DNA of 14,508 bases from positions 1 through 14,508 of the forward strand of contig JASAOO010002948.1 in the NCBI GenBank assembly GCA_030849075.1, written 5' to 3'. Both the position numbers and the translations under genes were made by a program. Positions 1 to 9,134 of the stretch are shown piece by piece. This stretch comes from Zelonia costaricensis (taxonomy: Eukaryota; Euglenozoa; Kinetoplastea; Trypanosomatida; Trypanosomatidae). Below the pieces are notes generated by a model. That model did no database searches. It saw only the letters and a program-made list of their open reading frames with translations, and had not been told where the DNA came from. The number at the start of each line of letters is the position of its first letter. The first letter of the stretch is position 1.

Positions 1-539
1 AGTGAGGCGAGAAGGCAGGGAGAAGGGATGCCGCTGATGCAGCACAAGCTCAGTGCCTCTCTTAGTGTCTGTTCGGAAGGGAGAGGGGGGAGGGGAGACG
101 CCGTCGCGGTATGGTCCCGGTCTGCCACGGCACACGAGTGCTGGGGGTGGAGAAGCAAGTGAGGTAGTGAGAAGTGGTGGAGTGGAAGGTCTGCTGGCGC
201 AGTCTCGGAGCCCACGGCGTAGCGACAGGACGACGACGACAAGAAGAACGAGGCAGAGGGCGTAGCGGTAATGAAGGCGAGCACGAGGAGTACAGATCAC
301 ACAAGCTGTGCGTAGCGAAAAGTGGCCGCGGTGTGCGAGTAGAGGTGCTTCTCTGTGTCGGTATGGCAGTTGTGCGGGTGGGTGAGCCTGGGGCGCAGAA
401 ACCAGAAAAAAGGGAAACAAAAGGGAGGCGACGAACAAGAGTGCGGTGAGGCGTTGGAAGAGGAAGTGGGCTGCCCAGCGGAGAAGCGAGCGAGGCTTTG
501 ATGGAGACAACAAGGATTAGCAGCGACGTCACTCCACGC

Positions 540-555
540 CACACACACACACACA
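540..555. repeat. (CA)8 microsatellite
   Basis: Perfect CA repeat on the plus strand, TG on the transcribed sense, in the downstream intergenic region. Confidence 0.85.
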
Positions 556-734
556 AACGCAGAATAAACTAAAACAGAACACACGCACACGCAGACACGA
601 AAAGGACCGCACTCACACACACGCAGGTAAACAAAAAGGTCCCGAAGATGCCGCTATACAAGGCGCGGCGTCGATACGAAGGTGATGAAAAAAGGCGCAC
701 CGCAGAAGATGCTAGGCTGGCGGTGGGATAGCGG

Positions 735-750
735 ACACACACACACACAC
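735..750. repeat. (AC)8 microsatellite
   Basis: Perfect AC repeat on the plus strand in the downstream intergenic region, same orientation as the tract at 540-555. Confidence 0.85.
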
Positions 751-1272
751 CCGCAGAGACACACGCACGCACACAGAAAGGCACAGCGCAAGCCCCGGGC
801 TAAAGTCGGCTAGGAGAGAGAAAAACAGGGAAGTTCAAGGCGACCAACACGTGCAACGCTACGACGACAAAGAAAACACAAGAAATGGAGGGCTCTCGGA
901 TTGGGGCTACTGTGGCGGCAACGAGGACGGGACCGAAACGAAAATGGGAGAGAACGGGTGGAGAGGGGAGGGAAAGGTGGTTGCGTAACCCCCCGTGTAG
1001 GTGTTCGTCAGAGCGGTGTGGATATGCCCCGAGACGCGTGTGTGAGTGTGTGTGTGTCGGTGGCACATGCAATGAGACATCGTGTCGATTGTGCAGTTGT
1101 CAGAAGAGCGGGAAGGGCAGCGGAGGCGTCGGAGACATGAGGTGGTGCAAGAGGAAGCAGCAAGGAAGGGTGCGCAACACGAGCGAGACAGGCGCGTTGC
1201 AAGATGCTTCCAGCGCAAATATGGAGAGGGGAAAAAGAAGGCACATGTCGCCCGTGCGACAACCTAGTGGCC

Positions 1273-1292
1273 GTGTGTGTGTGTGTGTGTGT
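1273..1292. repeat. (GT)10 microsatellite, reversed orientation
   Basis: Perfect GT repeat on the plus strand, so AC on the minus strand, opposite to most dinucleotide tracts in the window. It belongs to the island where strand bias reverses (about 1000-1537). Confidence 0.85.
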
Positions 1293-1536
1293 GCGCCGGT
1301 CCAACGGCACAGTGGGGCGGTGGCTTCTCCTCTCAGCGCTTGCCGTGCTGCCGCGCTACTCGACGGTTGCTCAGCGGACGAGAGAGAGGAGCGCCACCGC
1401 ACGCCATGGCGAAAGCGCAGTGCCCCATACCCGGGGTGGCTGTCGTTCGCACACACGCAACGCGGTTTCGAACTTCCTTTAACATCAGTCTTCCTTTTTT
1501 TCTTTTACCTAGCTGAACTTCCGCACTTCGCGTGAG

Positions 1537-1568
1537 CTCACGAGGCAAAGCGCGGAGGAGGGGGGGGG
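1537..1568 (-). promoter_or_regulatory. Candidate trans-splice acceptor downstream of the kinase gene
   Basis: On the minus strand a run of nine C then TCCTCC (1568-1554) is followed, without an intervening AG, by GAG with its AG at 1538-1537. The sequence after it turns purine-rich and contains an ATG at 1485 that opens a 50-codon frame ending at 1333. The arrangement resembles the start of the kinase transcript. It is judged by eye only and has no transcript support. Confidence 0.3.
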
Positions 1569-2059
1569 CAGAGGCTATGTGGGCGTGACGCGAGGTCGAA
1601 CACGCGCGTCAGCGCACCCAGACACGCGCGAGGGAGAAGAGAGCGCAGTCCACCCCACTGGCACGAAGGTTGCGCACAGCACACAGAGTCGAGTTCACAT
1701 ACAGACAGAAAGCAGCAGCAGCGTGCACACTCACGGGCACAGAAGCGAGACACACAAACAAGCACACGTACACGAGGACACAACGGCGCACTGAGCAGCT
1801 TCTCCCCCTCCGGTGTTCGTGAAGCCGAGGCGAAGGGAAGGCAAATGCAACGAGACCTTCGCTGTTCCATCGCAGCGCAGCGCCACCCTCGCGGCTGCGT
1901 CGCATCGCGCTGCGTCACCCGCTCTAGGGTGCGGCGCAGCTGTGCGGAATAGGAGGCACTATCGACTCCGTCGCCGCCGCCCCCTCCCTTCTCGTCAGCG
2001 GTGGGGCGCAAGGCCGGCGCTGACGTGAGGTCTGGTGGCGACGGCGAGGAGAGGGAGTG

Positions 2060-5000
2060 CTAGAGTTGCGGTGACGCGGGCAAGGACGCGGACAGTGCCG
2101 CGGCATCTGCGTCTGGCAGAGCCGAGCAGCAGGTGAGGGAGGGCGGCGGACTCGCTTGTGCCCACACCGGGTCGGCCACACACACGCCACCCGTGGCGCC
2201 TGTCGGGCTCGTGCTGGTTGGGGTCGGCGTGGTCGCCGGCTCGCGCGCGTCGAGGCAGCCCGCGCTCGCCGCGTTGACGTCGAGGTGCGTAGACTGCGAG
2301 GAGGTGGAGACGGTGTTGACAGAGAGCAGCAGCCCATCCACAGGGCGTCCTTCCCCCGGCGGGGAGCGCGGGAGAAGGAAGTCCGACGGCCGAACCCGGC
2401 CTGACTGCGTCGCCGCCACACGCGGCGTCGTGGCCGCGCTCGTCTCGGGGCTAGGGGAGAGAAAGACGCTCGTGCTACCACCCCCGCGCGGACTTGTCAG
2501 CATCTTACGCAGGGACGAGGTGAACGACGGGATGCGCTCCTCGCGCATGGCCGCGGCGGAGGGGTACACACTCGAGTTTTCCAGCGGCGTGTGGCCAGCA
2601 ACCCCAACCCCAACGGCAAGGGCAGTGATAGCCATGAAGGGGGTCTCGGTGGAATGCGGCGCCTCTGCGGTTGCCGGCGGCGGAGGAGGGGCTGCAGCGG
2701 CTGCCGTGTGCGTCCGCGGCGCCGACGTCATGGCGGAGCTGTCGGGGACGCGCGCGGTGGGGGCAGCGGCGGTAGTCGTCGAGTGGTGCCGCAGGAGGGC
2801 GGGTGGAGGGTTGACGGTCGCAGCGAACGGCGAGCACCACGCAGGGTCGAGCGCGCCGTGGCGGGGCAACATCGTAAGCAGCGGAGACGGCCCCAGCCCG
2901 GCCGCGTGCGGGGTGCGTGTGGAGGCGGTGCAGGGGAGATTCGTCACAGGTGACTGCTGCGTCTCCGAGTCGAGGCTCAGCATCACCGAGGGCGATTCCG
3001 CGTCGGGCAGGGACGGGGACACCGACGTGACGGGCACTGCCGCAGCACGCCGGGTGCTCGACTCGAGTACCCCCACCTCCGCTGCGTCAGCGGCAGCTGC
3101 CGTAGCGGACGCACCAGTGCCCGCACCACGCCTCTCGGGCAGCACAGCTTTCGCTGAGCAACACCGCCCCTCAGGCACGGCATCGCCGCTCGACGCGTGG
3201 AATGTGCGCGAGTCCTTCGTCACCCACTCGTCCTCGCTGGCCGCGCTCGCCGAGTCGTCTAGGTCGTCGACCGCGTCGTCCCCACCGTCTGCGACGACCT
3301 CGTCGGCCTCCCCGTCGCCCCTGCCCTGCAGCTCCCCGCGGATCCACGGGTGGCGAAACAGTTCGAAGACACTGCGACGCTCGCCCGGGTCCAGCACAAG
3401 GCACGCCCGTACAAAGTCCACCGCGGCGGCGCTAATCGTGCGCGCGCTGCTCGCACTGCAGGACGGCGACCCCGACACGGGTAGCGGCGTGTGCTCGGCC
3501 GGCGTGTACGGCCGGCACGGCTGCTCCATCTCGAAGAGGCGCTCGTAGATGCTCTCGCGCGACTCCGTGGAGGAGGAGGAGGAGAACGCAGCGTCTGCAA
3601 AGTTTGCCCCCTCCTCGCACCCCTCGCACGCCTCCTCCTCTGCGCTGTCGTCGGCGCCAAGCCGGGTGTCGCCCTCCATGCTGTACGGGGAGACAGCCAT
3701 GCTGGCACTGTACCCAGGCAGCGGCGTGCCGCGCGTGTGGGCCTCCTCCTCCGCGTCGTCGTCCTTGTCGTCCGCGTGCCGCAACGACGTGCTCGCCACC
3801 GTCGAGCGCGGCGTCAGTGCCCCCGGGCCGGTACTGGTGGATGGACGGTTCGTGCCGTGGCCTGTCGCCGTCGCACTAGTCGTCGTCGTCGCCACGTCGC
3901 GGCCGGCCGGTAGCTCCGTCGTCTCCTCCCCGCTGCTCTGCGCCTTAAAGGCACAGAGGGTGGTCAGCAGCGACTCGGGAGTGGTGGTCGGTCGGCGGTG
4001 CCATGGCGCGGAGGGGGGCGTGTTGGCCTCGCGCGGCACGACACCGCCACCATCGAGACCCCCCTCCTCCTCCTCCTCCGCCACCGTCGCATCCAGGAGC
4101 GACCGCCACCGAGGAAGCTCCGGGTGTGGAGGGGAGAGGGGGTGGGACGCCACTGGCCGTGAGCGCGACGCGCCTTGATCGGGGCTGTACTCGTGGAGGC
4201 TGACACCGCCAGCACCTGCCGGCTGGAGTGGGCCGCCAGCTACCTTCTCCGGCGCCGCTGTGGAGAACGTCTTCTCGCCACCCAAGCCGGTTGGCGTGCG
4301 TGCCGTGCGCGCTACCCACCCCGAGTGCTGCGCGAAAGAGAGCGCCTCGTCGACACTACTGTCAACGGCCGTCTGTCGCGCAGAGACGCGACCGCTGTGG
4401 AAGCTCTGACCCCGCGACACGTGCTGCGAGCCCATTCCTTTGGGCGCGTTCGCGATGTCGCCGGCGCCGCTGATGCTGCCCGACGCACACGCCTCGCGCA
4501 CCCGCGCGGGCCACTCGTAGCCGTCGCCGTAGGCCGCGCGGTAGAGGCGGAGAAACGGGTCGGGCTCGGCGAGGATGGCGGCCAGCTGCGACGCCGCGGA
4601 GGAAGCGCGCCACGGCAGGTGGCCGAGCAGCAGCGTGTACACCGTCACACCCAAGGCAAACACGTCGGCCTTGAAGAGATCGACGCTGGTCGGTACGACG
4701 GCGCGAGTGTCCTGGGCGGCGAGCCTCGACGAGGACGCTAGGAGCGTTGACGCTGCCAGCGTTGGCGACGAGTACGCATCCAGCGCGCTAGACGGCCGGA
4801 GGGGCGGCGATGCCGGCGGCGCTGCAGGCCCGGGCCCGCGTGGGGTGTCGCCCGCATCGATGCTGCGCTGCCGCACCAACACGGCGGATGCGGGTCGCGG
4901 GGGGAAGCCGCTGGCGACGCCGCCGGTACTGGCACCGCTGCCGGCCGCCGAGGCGACGCGCCGCAATCCGCGGACAGGCGCGGTGGGGACGCAGCGGTGG

Positions 5001-8000
5001 TGTGGCTGCTGAGAGCCCGCGTGTGCGTCCTCCCCCTCCTCCTCTGCCCCCTCCCCCGCCGGCTCTGGGGCGCGGCGGCTGTTGGGGCAGTCGAGCGCCA
5101 AACTCTCCGTGTCGATCTGGGACGCGGAGCTGATGCTCAGCCCAATCGCCCTGGCCGTTCCATCGCTGCGATCACGCGTTGTGCTGAGGGAGGAAGAGCC
5201 GACGGGGGTCATGAACCGCGACGCGCTCACCTCGCCCGAGCTCAGCAGCTCCGGTGGCAGGAAGGCGATGCTGCCCTCACGGCTGAGCTGCAACGGTACG
5301 TCGCCGACGAGCACCGAGACGCCGAAGTCGCAGAGCTTCACCGTACCGTCGGCGGTGAGCAGCACGTTGGACGGCTTGATGTCGCGGTGGGTGACGCCGA
5401 GGTAGTGTGCGTACATGAGCGCGTGCAGCAGGCCCATCACTATCGCCCGCGTGGCCCCCTCCGTGTAGTGCGTCGCCGCCCCGTCGCCGCGGGGCACGAC
5501 GTCGCCGTTGTCACGCATCGTCATCGCCTCCCGCCGCTCGGCCAGTTCGAGTATGAGGTAGACATAGCGTTGGTTGGGATCGCGAATGACCTCGTGCAGA
5601 GCAATGATGTTGCGGTGCTGCACCTGCTTCATCATCGTGATTTCTTGATCGATGCGGCTCAGCGCCGCCTCGGAGCCAAGCTGACGCCGCTTCAGCCGCA
5701 CACGGTCCAGCACCTTGGCTGCGTAGAACTGCCGATCCTGCAGGTTATAGCAGAGCCGCACCGCCGAGTAGGACCCCTTGCCCAGCTCGTAGTCGTACAG
5801 CACGTACTTGTCGTTCACCACCTCGTAGGCGCGAGCGCCGTCGAGCGAGACAGCCCGTGCCCGATCCAGCGTGTACGTCTCCACCACACCCGTCTCGGCA
5901 TCCACGTGGGAGCTGCTCCCACCCGCCTCATCCTTGTCACTTTCGCCGTTGCGGGAGCTGTGGCGGCGGTGACTGTGGCGACGGCGCGAGGGCGGCACCA
6001 GCGCCGCCAGGTCGCCGAGGCTGGCAGGGGTGCGCGGGATCTCGTCGGTGTCCACGCTACTCATCGGCAGCTCACGCTGGCTGTTGCCGCTGAGGAGCTG
6101 CAGGCTGCCCAGCGGCGTGGGGTGGCGCACGCCGCTGCCGCCTCCGCCGCCGCCCGCGCTGTTACCCCATCCACCGCTGTGTAGCGCGGATTGGTGCTGT
6201 TGCTGGTAAAAGTGCATCGACATGGGCAGCGGCGCCCCCATCGACGCCGTGGTGCCCGTCGTGCGGCTGTCTCCGCTGCCGGTGTTGTCGACGCCCCAAC
6301 GGTCAAGTTCGCCCGTCAGCGCGTCCTCGCCGGTGCCCCACGCGTCCTCGGCGCCGCCCGCCATACCCGTGGGCTGCCGCGACGTTTTGCGCGCCGGCAT
6401 CGACGCCTCCTCCGTTTCCGCCGACGATGACGGCGGCACAGGGGAGACGGAGGCGGCGGTGCGCCACGGCGGGGTGCCTGCGTGCACGAGGGCGGCCACG
6501 GACGTCGACAAACTGCCGCCACCGCCGCTGCGGGAGGCGTGCAGGGCGCCATCACCGGCGTCACGCGCGAGCACCAGCGTGGAGAAGCTCTGCGGCGTCA
6601 TGGGGCCCTCTGCACCGTGCGCGCTCGACGTCGCCGCCCTGGCGTCGGTATCCGCCGCAGGGTGCGTGCCCGCGTCGCCGCCGCCGTCGCCGTCGGTGTC
6701 GCTGTCGCTGTCGTCGCCGTCGTCGAGGGAGAGGAAGAGGCCGCTCTGGAATATGCCGAGGGACTGGCCGAGGCCGGCAGGGCTGTCCGTGAGGCCGCCG
6801 CCGCCACCGGTCTCGTTGCCGCCTGCCGTCGACGCAGCACCGCGGTGCGATGTGAGCGACGCCGCGGAGAACATGCGCCAGCTGAACAAAGTGCCGGGAT
6901 TTGCATAGACGATGGGGTGCAGCGGCGAAGGGGGGATCGTGGCCGTCCTCGTCGGCGACACGGCGCCGGCGACGCTGGCATACGCGTTGCCCGACGCCAC
7001 CGTGCGGCTGCCGCTCTCGCCCGGCTGGGGGGTGATGTGCACGTGGTTGTCCTCCTCCACCGGGCCGAGGTGCGGTGTCCCCACAGCCGCAACCGACGCA
7101 GCGGTAGCAGCGGAGCTGGTACCAGTGGTAGTCGTTGGAGTCGCAGCACAAGTGTTCGCCACCGCCACATCGCCGCTCCGGTCCCGCAGCACGGAGGCGC
7201 TAAAGGATGGCAGCGACGAGTTGAACGAGGCCGCGCTGATGGTGCCCAGAGGCGTCGGTGCTGGACGGAGCGGGGCACGGAACGCGAATGGAGCGGAGTG
7301 GATGAGCGGGTAGAGGTTTGCAGACCCGGTGCCGCCCTCCGCGTGGATGGAGCCAGGGTACACGGGACGCGGAACGGAGACGTGCGCGTGCGCGCTTGAA
7401 TCGCTGATGCTGCCACCGTAGCCGCACGCGTCCACGTGGCGAGCGTGTCTGCCGCCGCCGCCGCTGCCGCCAGCCGACATGAGCGAGGCGGAGAGCGCGG
7501 CTGCGTGCGTTCGGGCATCGGCCGACACGCGGGAGAGGGACAGCGACGACGAAAAGACACGTGAGCGAAACATCTCTCTAAGGTTGCTCGGGGTCAGGGA
7601 CGTACTGGCGCTGGTCTGGTCTGAGACGCCGTTGATGCTCGCCGAGTACTGTCTCTTGCCCAACGGGAGGAGAGGCGTTCCGGAGGTGGGATTCACGGAG
7701 GACGCTATCGGAGCGGGGCTGACCGCGTCTGAGCCGTCGACTGTCGCATCCAGAGCGGTACCGTCACCCAGCTCGCGCTCCGCAGCACCCTCACGGCTTG
7801 GCTGACTACTGCTTCTGCTGTCTGTGCAGCTGCCGGTGTCCCTGGGTGAAGCCGACGACCGGGAGGGGGAGGAGGCGTGTGCCTTGTCGTCGTGCGCTGC
7901 CGTGGGCTGCTTCGGGCTGTTGTTGCTGCACCTGCTCTCGGCAAGGGTGCGCAAGGCGTCCCCTGCCGCGTCCCGCGCCGCGACACTCAACTCAACCGAT

Positions 8001-8371
8001 GGGGTCTCATCCGCATGCAGCCCCGGCCCACTCACCCGCGCGCCATCGCCCCTTTCCGTGACGAGTGGTGGGGTGTTCGGGGCTGCTGGAGATGCCGCAC
8101 ACGCAGGCGCGCGTTGCCACTCCGCCTCCGCCAAGCGCGGCGTCGCAGGTTCGCCCTCCAGCGGCCGCTGCGGAGCGGCCGCTGACACGAGAAAGTGTGC
8201 GTCTCCGGGGACGGTCTGGGCCAGCACGGAGATGGTGTCACTGGGCGGCACACTCGTCTGCGACGACGCCTCGGTGCGTGGGAGTGCGCTCGACGTGGAG
8301 GCGGGCCCCACCATCGTCACCAGACGCGGGGGCCCGGTCCCAGTTGTGGACGACGAGGCGGAGTTTGACAT
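2060..8371 (-). CDS. Large Ser/Thr protein kinase, LKB1/CaMKK-like, with interrupted catalytic domain
   Basis: This 2103-residue protein would phosphorylate Ser/Thr residues, probably as an upstream (AMPK-kinase type) regulator. All catalytic elements are visible: glycine loop G864-K-G866-S-Y-S869, ATP lysine K886, helix-C glutamate E910, H995-R996-D997 with K999 and N1002, D1015-F1016-G1017, P1040-E1041, D1236 with G1241, and R1665 followed by H1674-P-W. The short signature HRDIKPSN and the DPN-x-x-Y-x-Y-x-x-x-EL run resemble CaMKK. The G-S-x-AF-x-PPE end of the activation segment, the TADGTVK turn before DFG and the absence of an RP insert resemble LKB1. Residues 1-850 and 1680-2103 are rich in Ser, Ala, Thr, Pro and Gly (Gly runs at 522-526 and 740-745, Pro run at 1895-1899) and look disordered. 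No signal peptide, clear membrane segment or calmodulin-binding helix is seen. The ATG at 8371 is the first after an in-frame stop at 8447-8449; the stop codon is TAG. The high third-position GC suits a trypanosomatid gene. The kinase assignment is very secure; the subfamily and the pathway are inferred. Confidence 0.95.
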   Translation of the reverse strand: MSNSASSSTTGTGPPRLVTMVGPASTSSALPRTEASSQTSVPPSDTISVLAQTVPGDAHFLVSAAAPQRPLEGEPATPRLAEAEWQRAPACAASPAAPNTPPLVTERGDGARVSGPGLHADETPSVELSVAARDAAGDALRTLAESRCSNNSPKQPTAAHDDKAHASSPSRSSASPRDTGSCTDSRSSSQPSREGAAERELGDGTALDATVDGSDAVSPAPIASSVNPTSGTPLLPLGKRQYSASINGVSDQTSASTSLTPSNLREMFRSRVFSSSLSLSRVSADARTHAAALSASLMSAGGSGGGGRHARHVDACGYGGSISDSSAHAHVSVPRPVYPGSIHAEGGTGSANLYPLIHSAPFAFRAPLRPAPTPLGTISAASFNSSLPSFSASVLRDRSGDVAVANTCAATPTTTTGTSSAATAASVAAVGTPHLGPVEEDNHVHITPQPGESGSRTVASGNAYASVAGAVSPTRTATIPPSPLHPIVYANPGTLFSWRMFSAASLTSHRGAASTAGGNETGGGGGLTDSPAGLGQSLGIFQSGLFLSLDDGDDSDSDTDGDGGGDAGTHPAADTDARAATSSAHGAEGPMTPQSFSTLVLARDAGDGALHASRSGGGGSLSTSVAALVHAGTPPWRTAASVSPVPPSSSAETEEASMPARKTSRQPTGMAGGAEDAWGTGEDALTGELDRWGVDNTGSGDSRTTGTTASMGAPLPMSMHFYQQQHQSALHSGGWGNSAGGGGGGSGVRHPTPLGSLQLLSGNSQRELPMSSVDTDEIPRTPASLGDLAALVPPSRRRHSHRRHSSRNGESDKDEAGGSSSHVDAETGVVETYTLDRARAVSLDGARAYEVVNDKYVLYDYELGKGSYSAVRLCYNLQDRQFYAAKVLDRVRLKRRQLGSEAALSRIDQEITMMKQVQHRNIIALHEVIRDPNQRYVYLILELAERREAMTMRDNGDVVPRGDGAATHYTEGATRAIVMGLLHALMYAHYLGVTHRDIKPSNVLLTADGTVKLCDFGVSVLVGDVPLQLSREGSIAFLPPELLSSGEVSASRFMTPVGSSSLSTTRDRSDGTARAIGLSISSASQIDTESLALDCPNSRRAPEPAGEGAEEEGEDAHAGSQQPHHRCVPTAPVRGLRRVASAAGSGASTGGVASGFPPRPASAVLVRQRSIDAGDTPRGPGPAAPPASPPLRPSSALDAYSSPTLAASTLLASSSRLAAQDTRAVVPTSVDLFKADVFALGVTVYTLLLGHLPWRASSAASQLAAILAEPDPFLRLYRAAYGDGYEWPARVREACASGSISGAGDIANAPKGMGSQHVSRGQSFHSGRVSARQTAVDSSVDEALSFAQHSGWVARTARTPTGLGGEKTFSTAAPEKVAGGPLQPAGAGGVSLHEYSPDQGASRSRPVASHPLSPPHPELPRWRSLLDATVAEEEEEGGLDGGGVVPREANTPPSAPWHRRPTTTPESLLTTLCAFKAQSSGEETTELPAGRDVATTTTSATATGHGTNRPSTSTGPGALTPRSTVASTSLRHADDKDDDAEEEAHTRGTPLPGYSASMAVSPYSMEGDTRLGADDSAEEEACEGCEEGANFADAAFSSSSSTESRESIYERLFEMEQPCRPYTPAEHTPLPVSGSPSCSASSARTISAAAVDFVRACLVLDPGERRSVFELFRHPWIRGELQGRGDGEADEVVADGGDDAVDDLDDSASAASEDEWVTKDSRTFHASSGDAVPEGRCCSAKAVLPERRGAGTGASATAAAADAAEVGVLESSTRRAAAVPVTSVSPSLPDAESPSVMLSLDSETQQSPVTNLPCTASTRTPHAAGLGPSPLLTMLPRHGALDPAWCSPFAATVNPPPALLRHHSTTTAAAPTARVPDSSAMTSAPRTHTAAAAAPPPPPATAEAPHSTETPFMAITALAVGVGVAGHTPLENSSVYPSAAAMREERIPSFTSSLRKMLTSPRGGGSTSVFLSPSPETSAATTPRVAATQSGRVRPSDFLLPRSPPGEGRPVDGLLLSVNTVSTSSQSTHLDVNAASAGCLDAREPATTPTPTSTSPTGATGGVCVADPVWAQASPPPSLTCCSALPDADAAALSASLPASPQL
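3440..4483 (-). other. Kinase insertion 2 (residues about 1297-1644)
   Basis: About 348 residues lie between the helix G region (GYEWPARVREACA) and the final helices (ISAAAVDFVRACL). Composition is Ser/Thr/Pro/Gly-rich with acidic runs (E1432-E1436, a DDKDDDAEEE stretch near 1535-1543, and EEE near 1578-1580). The less simple stretch ESIYERLFEMEQPCRPYTP (about 1606-1624) could be a short helix or docking motif that packs back on the core. No known domain is recognised. Confidence 0.75.
4688..5242 (-). other. Kinase insertion 1 (residues about 1044-1228)
   Basis: About 185 residues separate the PPE motif from helix F, where related kinases have roughly 15-20. The segment is rich in Ser, Ala, Pro and Gly, with an acidic patch at about 1105-1115 (EGAEEEGEDA). 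Basic patches carry possible basophilic phosphorylation sites: RRVAS ending at S1141 and RQRS ending at S1170. It has no recognisable fold. Because it leaves the core next to the activation segment, it could regulate substrate access or be a docking arm; that role is inferred. Confidence 0.75.
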
Positions 8372-8429
8372 TACATGAACTGTGTCGGCGCCGTGAATGT
8401 TGTGCGTTTGTGTGTCTGTCTTCTTTTTC

Positions 8430-8510
8430 CTTCTCGTGGTGCGTCGTCACGGGATAGGGCGCAAAGGGACAGAAAAGACCCCACGCACGCACAGAGAGAG
8501 AGAGAGAGAC
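8430..8510 (-). promoter_or_regulatory. Predicted spliced-leader trans-splice acceptor of the kinase gene
   Basis: Read on the minus strand, a (CT)8 run (8508-8493) and a second pyrimidine stretch (about 8478-8463) are followed by an AG-free spacer. The first AG then falls at 8434-8433, with another at 8431-8430. Using the first AG, the 5' UTR before the ATG at 8371 would be about 61 nt plus the spliced leader, and this stretch is AC/AG-rich as trypanosomatid 5' leaders often are. The signals are seen in the sequence; use of this exact site is inferred. Confidence 0.6.
8493..8508. repeat. (AG)8 microsatellite
   Basis: Perfect AG repeat on the plus strand; on the minus strand it is a CT run that forms the upstream part of the kinase polypyrimidine tract. 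Confidence 0.85.
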
Positions 8511-9134
8511 TCGAACGCCGTCACAGAAACACAATCGACAACACGACGACGAGAGAGAAAAGCAGAAACCCACAGGAATTCACGGCACAAGTCACAAGAA
8601 GGCCCCAGAGAGAAACACGAAAAAACAAAGGTCAAGAGCGAAGCCGCTGCCACGCTGACTAAACTTTGGCGAAGCACGAGGACGCGCCAACACAAACACA
8701 GTGCCACAAACTACCGGACACGAGAAAGGCGAGCGGCAAAGAAGGGAACGATGGCGCACGCACACCGACTCGTACACGCACAGAGGAAGACACCTGTGAA
8801 CGAACAAAAACCGCCAAAGTGAACACACAACAACACAAATACACAAACAGGGCAAAGAGAAAAAAAAAACTGGGGCAAGACACGTCAACACGCACAGGCA
8901 CACACACACACAGAAGAATGTCGGAACGCAAACGCAGAAGTGCTTCGAGCGGGGGCACGGGTAAAACAAAATGGGAGACGCCGCGAAGAAGAAGACGAAC
9001 AGGCGCGCACGGGTCCGCAGTTGATCGCGTGCTGTGAGGGGTAAGAGGGGGAAAGGAAGCAGGGGAGAACGAGGGTAAGACAGAAGACAGGGGAAGCGAG
9101 CAAAAAAAAAAAGTAGGAGACACCTGCGAAGCGA

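Larger units (their letters stand above)
1..2059 (-). other. 3' UTR and intergenic region downstream of the kinase gene
   Basis: No convincing protein gene is seen on either strand. The minus strand is pyrimidine/TG-rich near the stop codon and again at 540-800, with (CA)8 tracts on the plus strand at 540-555 and 735-750. From about 1540 to 1000 the bias reverses: GT runs are on the plus strand, and an A-rich stretch is on the minus strand near 1513-1480. In trypanosomatids polyadenylation is coupled to the next splice acceptor, so if the candidate acceptor at 1538-1537 is used, the kinase 3' UTR would end between it and 2059. The next gene of the unit would lie beyond position 1. Confidence 0.6.
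3332..5806 (-). other. Protein kinase catalytic domain (residues about 856-1680), split in three
   Basis: The domain starts at the YVLYDYELGKGS stretch and ends after FRHPWI. About 825 residues are spanned, against roughly 260-300 in a typical kinase. The N-lobe and the first half of the C-lobe, up to PPELL, are contiguous (856-1043). Helix F and the GHLPW segment lie at 1229-1296. The last helices, with the DFVRACLVLDPGERR stretch, lie at 1645-1680. The third glycine of the loop is Ser (S869), a common substitution, and the P+1 loop residue is S1034 where most relatives have Thr. The intact motifs predict an active enzyme. Boundaries are estimated by eye from family landmarks. Confidence 0.9.

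Noticed and set aside
885..1535. A 216-residue open frame on the plus strand
   Set aside because: It is composed of translated GT repeats and Arg-rich simple sequence, opposite to the gene direction, with no recognised motif.
2133..3548. A 471-residue open frame on the plus strand inside the kinase gene
   Set aside because: It is antisense to a clearly functional kinase; GC-rich codons on the minus strand suppress stops in this frame, and the product has no recognisable motif.
5739..5930. Classical calmodulin-regulated CaMKK
   Set aside because: No basic amphipathic calmodulin-binding helix follows the kinase core (the sequence after residue 1680 is acidic), and the RP insert of animal CaMKKs is absent.
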